A DNA stretch of 64,000 bases from Rhodanobacter denitrificans (lineage in GTDB: Bacteria > Pseudomonadota > Gammaproteobacteria > Xanthomonadales > Rhodanobacteraceae). Positions 59,070-64,000 of this stretch are shown piece by piece; positions within the stretch are counted from its first letter, which is position 1, and each line of letters begins with the position of its first letter. The notes under the pieces were generated by a model that saw only the letters and a list, made by a program, of their open reading frames with translations, was not told where the DNA came from and searched no databases. A program made the position numbers and the translations under genes. The stretch is from the NCBI RefSeq assembly GCF_003335105.1, contig NZ_QFWQ01000003.1, forward strand, positions 124,001 through 188,000, given 5' to 3'.

Positions 59070-60365
59070 CTACTCTGCCTCATTTGCCGCCACCTGCGGC
59101 GCACTAGGGCGAAGACGCTTCTCTGCAATGGTATTTACGGCCTTGATGGCGAGATCGTGAACCTGGGAAGCAAACCCCGGCACTACCTTAATCGCCTGCT
59201 GAACGACGTTCGATGACGCAAGCTCATGCCAAGGGCTGCCATGGCTGTCAGTTTCCACCAGCCTTATGGGAAGTTCGTCGAGCCTAGTCAAGGCTGATGC
59301 CAGCAAACGCGCCTCCAGATCTTTATCGACCCTCGCGGCTTCGCGTCGAAATCCCTCATACGCCCGTGAGATTGAGGCCTTGAACGCGTAGTCCTCTGCA
59401 AGCCTAAAGCGTTGGCCAATTTGTTTCGTAGCCAGCCATGAGAACCAAATTGGCGCACCGACGGAAAGCAAAGACAGGAGCATGTTTAGCACCACAACTG
59501 ACGTTGATGCATTAGGAATTTTCAGGAGCTCCGAGAGGCGATGCAATTGGCCCGCTCCAAAAAAACTGCCCGCCGCCAGGGCTCCGATCAAACCGACGAC
59601 CCAAATCCACATGGATTTGGCAAGCGAGACGGAACGTTCATTAAAGGCAGCAGCAAGACCCACGCTGGTTGCAGCCGAATACGCCGTTTCGCAGCGACGC
59701 AATACGTCCAGCGCGTCATCGGAACTCTTCTTCAGCTTCTCGTCGATTTCGTCGGCGTTCTCCCTAATTCCAGCGACACGCGCTTGGTCCTTTGTAGCGT
59801 CCCTAGCGAGGTCGGCGATCGTCTGTCTGGCTTCAGCTAGCGCCTCAAGGTCTGTGGGAAGTTGGTCTGCGGCGTTATATGCCTGCTCAATACGTTCAAC
59901 CATCAACTCAACACTTTCAGCTTTAGGCGTCAGCCCCTTGAGTCTAGCCTCCATGCTTCTAACTTGCGTCGTTAGTTTCCTTAAGGAGGCCATAGCCTCA
60001 GCACGATCATCGATCGCCAGCGCTGAGCTGAGAGCCTTCCGTAGACCACTCAGAGTTAGCAGATATGCTGGGACCGCATGATTCGCGTTCCCCCATAGCT
60101 GCGGGATGGTCTGCTGGGCGAGGTGTTGCAACCGTCGATTGTAATCGGCGATCCGCGCTTCCCACTCGCCCAGGTCATCGACACCACTCTCTTTGATGAG
60201 GGCGATGATCGACTCTGCTTCCTCTATCAACTCCGGCTTAGTTACACCAGGAAAGCTCCAATTGTTGTGTGCATTTCCAAGTGGCTCATCGTTAGGCACG
60301 CACGCCTTAACTTGTGCCACTACCTGCTGCAAGCTGCGCTGAATCGTATCGAGTGTCTCGTTCAT
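59070..60365 (-). CDS. Orphan coiled-coil protein with two membrane helices
   Basis: 431 aa, family not identified with certainty. The N-terminal ~250 residues are helical with long coiled-coil stretches (ALAEARQTIADLARDATKDQ and similar). Two membrane helices follow (about 262-283, WIWVVGLIGALAAGSFFGAG; about 300-325, VVLNMLLSLLSVGAPIWFSW). A conserved-looking cytoplasmic segment FRLAEDYAFKASISRAYEGF then leads to a C-terminal ~100-residue domain. No enzyme motif is seen. GC is lower than in neighbours. It begins 90 bases downstream of tRNA-Ser, past a terminator, so it has its own promoter. A membrane effector, perhaps in phage defence, is conceivable but unproven. Confidence 0.7.
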   Translation of the reverse strand: MNETLDTIQRSLQQVVAQVKACVPNDEPLGNAHNNWSFPGVTKPELIEEAESIIALIKESGVDDLGEWEARIADYNRRLQHLAQQTIPQLWGNANHAVPAYLLTLSGLRKALSSALAIDDRAEAMASLRKLTTQVRSMEARLKGLTPKAESVELMVERIEQAYNAADQLPTDLEALAEARQTIADLARDATKDQARVAGIRENADEIDEKLKKSSDDALDVLRRCETAYSAATSVGLAAAFNERSVSLAKSMWIWVVGLIGALAAGSFFGAGQLHRLSELLKIPNASTSVVVLNMLLSLLSVGAPIWFSWLATKQIGQRFRLAEDYAFKASISRAYEGFRREAARVDKDLEARLLASALTRLDELPIRLVETDSHGSPWHELASSNVVQQAIKVVPGFASQVHDLAIKAVNTIAEKRLRPSAPQVAANEAE

Positions 60366-60393
60366 CCTTCCCCCTGTTCTCCTTCCGGCAAAC

Positions 60394-60416
60394 AAAAAAG
60401 CCTCTCCACGAGGCTT
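60394..60416 (-). terminator. Terminator of tRNA-Ser
   Basis: On the minus strand AAGCCTC-GTGGA-GAGGCTT followed by TTTT, 40 bases after the tRNA 3' end. Confidence 0.8.
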
Positions 60417-60454
60417 CCAAAAACAGCGTCAGGTTCACTTAACCCATCGAACGG

Positions 60455-60544
60455 TGGCGGAGAGAGTGGGATTCGAACCCACGGAAGGTTTGACCCTTCG
60501 CCGGTTTTCAAGACCGGTGCCTTAAACCACTCGGCCATCTCTCC
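60455..60544 (-). tRNA. tRNA-Ser (anticodon UGA)
   Basis: 90 nt with encoded CCA. Acceptor GGAGAGA/TCTCTCC, discriminator G; anticodon stem-loop CCGGT-CTTGAAA-ACCGG (TGA); long variable arm; T-loop GGTTCGAATCC. It is intact and presumably functional. The first 27 bases and the upstream flank recur at 57689-57740, so this locus has taken part in recombination. Confidence 0.97.
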
Positions 60545-60593
60545 GAGGAACCTTGCATGGCAGCCTTGCGCTGCCGACGACGCGGCGAGTCTA

Positions 60594-62287
<1,694 letters not shown>

Positions 62288-62326
62288 TTATCGCTGCCGG
62301 GCGGCGGTGGCCGCAATGCGGGCCGG

Positions 62327-62359
62327 GCGCGCTCCCCTGCGGGTCGCAGGGGAGCGCGC
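62327..62359. terminator. Perfect 15-bp hairpin between serS and the next membrane gene
   Basis: GCGCGCTCCCCTGCG paired exactly with CGCAGGGGAGCGCGC across a 3-base loop. No T-run, so termination is uncertain. Confidence 0.5.
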
Positions 62360-62365
62360 GGGCGT

Positions 62366-62944
62366 TCAGCTGGCCAGCCTGCGTTCGCTGCGGCCCAGCC
62401 ACCATGCCATCGCAGCGCCGGCAAGCAGCCAGCCGACCAGCTGCTCGACCAGCGCGGCCAGGGTGAAATCGAGCGGGAAGCGGTACCAGTTCCAGTACGG
62501 CAGCATCGTGCTCAGCCAGGCGAAGACGGCCGCGGCGGCGGCCACGAGAATGCGCCGCCGGAAGCCCAGGCCGGCAAGGCCGATGACGAAGGCCAGTGCC
62601 AGCGCGGCAAGCGTGTCGGACGCCCATTGGCGCCTGATCTGTGGCCCCATCTGCATCATGTCCTCGCCTTGCGGCAGATAGACCACCCAGGCGTACGGCG
62701 AGGTCGCGGCCTTGGCCGAGTAAGCCTTGATCACCGCCGCGTCGCCCATCTGCTTCGGATCCAGCGACGGCAGGATGTAGACGCCCGGCTGGTCGCCGAG
62801 TCCTTCATGCAGGCTGCTCAACACGACGTTTTCGTTGGCCGGCAGATGGATGCCGACATTGCCCAGCCCCAGCGCCATGTGCGCCAGCACGCCCCACACG
62901 AAGACCACGATGCCACCGATCAGACCTGCCACGAGTACGCGCAT
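62366..62944 (-). CDS. Membrane protein of unknown function
   Basis: 192 aa. One N-terminal helix (VLVAGLIGGIVVFVWGVLAH), then a periplasmic loop of about 75 residues with PANENVVLSSLHEGLGDQPG. Three further hydrophobic segments follow (about 110-130, 134-152, 160-180). It resembles conserved hypothetical proteins of Xanthomonadales but no domain name can be given. It lies between rarA and serS on the same strand, with gaps of 108 and 111 bases. Confidence 0.7.
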   Translation of the reverse strand: MRVLVAGLIGGIVVFVWGVLAHMALGLGNVGIHLPANENVVLSSLHEGLGDQPGVYILPSLDPKQMGDAAVIKAYSAKAATSPYAWVVYLPQGEDMMQMGPQIRRQWASDTLAALALAFVIGLAGLGFRRRILVAAAAAVFAWLSTMLPYWNWYRFPLDFTLAALVEQLVGWLLAGAAMAWWLGRSERRLAS

Positions 62945-63052
62945 GGTTCACCCTCCCCGATTGGTGGGGCGAATCTAGGCCGTGGGCCGCGATGGCGGCA
63001 AGGGGGCGTGCAACACCGCCGCATGAAGGAAGCGCATCGCCCGCGCTGGCAT

Positions 63053-64000
63053 TTACGCCTTGCGGGCCTTGGCGCGGGCGGCGCGCAGGACGACCAGTTT
63101 CTCGCGCAGCTGCAGCTCCAGGCCGCGCTCGACCGGCTCGTAGAAGATGCTGCCGGCGAGCGCATCGGGCAGGCACTGCTGGTCGAGTGCGATGCCGCCT
63201 TCGGCGTCGTGGTCGTACTGGTAGCCCTTGCCGTAGCCGAGGCCTTTCATCAGCTTGGTGGGCGCATTGCGCAGGTGCATCGGCACTTCCAGCGTGCCGC
63301 CTTCGCGCACCGCGTCGCGGGCCTTGTTGTAGGCCATGTAGGCAGCGTTGCTCTTGGGCGAGATGGCCAGCCAGATCGCCAGCTGGGCCAGGCCGAGTTC
63401 GCCCTCGGGGCTGCCCAGGCGCTCGTAGGTATCCCACGCATCCAGCGCCATGCGCCAGGCGCGCGGCTCGGCCAGGCCGACGTCTTCCACCGCCATGCGA
63501 GTCATGCGGCGGGCCAGGTACAGCGGGTCGACGCCGCCGTCGAGCATGCGGCACAGCCAGTACACCGCGGCGTCGGGATCGGACGAGCGCACCGACTTGT
63601 GCAGCGCCGAGATCTGGTCGTAGAACTGCTCGCCCTGCTTGTCGAAGCGGCGGGTGCGGTCGGCCAGCACCTGGGCCAGGGTGGCTTCGTCGATGGTGCG
63701 GTTGTCGGCCAGCTCGGCGGCGATTTCCAGCAAGGTCAGCGCGCGGCGCACGTCGCCGTCGGCGGCCTGGGCGATCGAGTCCAGCGACTCGTCGGAAACC
63801 TGCAGCTGCAACTCGCCGAGGCCGCGCTCACTGTCGGCCAACGCGCGCTTCAGCGCGGCGATGATGTCGTCGGTCGAGACCGGCTCCAGCACGTGCACGC
63901 GGCAGCGCGAGAGCAGCGCGGAGTTCAGCTCGAACGAGGGGTTCTCGGTGGTGGCACCGATGAAGATGATCACGCCGCGTTCGATGTGCGGCAGGAACGC
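63053..64000 (-). CDS. rarA: Replication-associated recombination protein RarA (C-terminal part)
   Basis: AAA+ ATPase of the clamp-loader group (MgsA/WRNIP1) that acts at stalled replication forks. The N-terminal Walker A region lies beyond the right edge; about 315 residues are visible. Sensor 1 (IIFIGATTENPSFELNSALL), sensor 2 (DGDVRRALTLLEIAAELADN) and the long helical tetramerisation part (SAVRSSDPDAAVYW-type block, LAIWLAISPKSNAAYMAYNK) are present. The C-terminus is basic (REKLVVLRAARAKARKA). Confidence 0.95.
   Translation of the reverse strand, partial: AFLPHIERGVIIFIGATTENPSFELNSALLSRCRVHVLEPVSTDDIIAALKRALADSERGLGELQLQVSDESLDSIAQAADGDVRRALTLLEIAAELADNRTIDEATLAQVLADRTRRFDKQGEQFYDQISALHKSVRSSDPDAAVYWLCRMLDGGVDPLYLARRMTRMAVEDVGLAEPRAWRMALDAWDTYERLGSPEGELGLAQLAIWLAISPKSNAAYMAYNKARDAVREGGTLEVPMHLRNAPTKLMKGLGYGKGYQYDHDAEGGIALDQQCLPDALAGSIFYEPVERGLELQLREKLVVLRAARAKARKA

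Noticed and set aside
57689-60570. Complete integrative element with integrase
   Set aside because: No integrase, recombinase or transposase gene lies between or beside the repeats, and the duplicated part is the tRNA 5' end rather than the 3' end.

Overview
The window is GC-rich, densely coded chromosomal DNA from a gammaproteobacterium, most likely of the order Lysobacterales (Xanthomonadales). Rhodanobacteraceae (Rhodanobacter/Dyella-like) is the best guess. This rests on the gene set and order: hrcA-grpE-dnaK-dnaJ next to dapB and carAB, divergent fur/bamE, rnfH-ratA beside smpB and ssrA, divergent rluC/rne, orn-folP-glmM, ligA-epmA, and a Fur without the cysteine zinc site. No plasmid or phage backbone, rRNA operon, CRISPR array or complete insertion sequence was seen.

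Layout. 1-5.9 kb: carB (cut by the window edge), carA, a 2OG-Fe(II) oxygenase, a CaCA-type cation antiporter behind a yybP-ykoY-like (Mn2+) riboswitch, and dapB. 5.9-12.7 kb: the heat-shock set dnaJ, dnaK, grpE, hrcA with sigma-32-like promoters, then divergent recN. 12.7-15.3 kb: a LuxR-type response regulator divergent from a membrane histidine kinase, followed by a structured non-coding RNA rich in GGA motifs that resembles RsmY/RsmZ/CsrB decoys. 15.3-25.3 kb: fur, bamE, rnfH, ratA, smpB, tmRNA, two small cytochromes c, nfuA, a pterin dehydratase, rluC, rne and a GacA/UvrY-like regulator. 25.5-34.8 kb: a small unknown ORF, tRNA-Leu(GAG), secG, tpiA, an SDR, a second 2OG oxygenase, glmM, folP, orn, sbcB and a DUF2461 protein. 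34.8-46.1 kb: transporters (MHS-type MFS, aquaporin, DHA2-type MFS, Na+/H+ antiporter, urea transporter) around a VOC-epmA-ligA cluster, a PAP2 protein and rnk.

46.2-56.8 kb: a TonB-dependent receptor, a remnant of a second antiporter gene, a MaoC-Pta fusion plus ackA convergent with phosphoketolase (together a route from sugar phosphate through acetyl phosphate to acetyl-CoA or acetate plus ATP), an Nramp-like transporter with non-canonical metal-site motifs, and a small K+-channel-like protein.

56.8-60.5 kb is the accessory patch. It holds an aspartate/glutamate racemase, a truncated copy of the 5' end of tRNA-Ser with its flank, a broken second copy of the channel gene split by about 1 kb of lower-GC DNA, an orphan 207-aa gene, and an orphan 431-aa coiled-coil/two-TM protein just downstream of intact tRNA-Ser(UGA). 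No integrase remains. 60.6-64 kb returns to core genes: a small membrane protein overlapping serS, another membrane protein, and rarA (cut by the window edge).

The items most worth a second look are the GGA-rich RNA at 15.1-15.3 kb, the riboswitch-controlled antiporter, and the tRNA-Ser-linked patch with its broken channel copy and orphan membrane gene. All calls come from reading the sequence; no database search was run.
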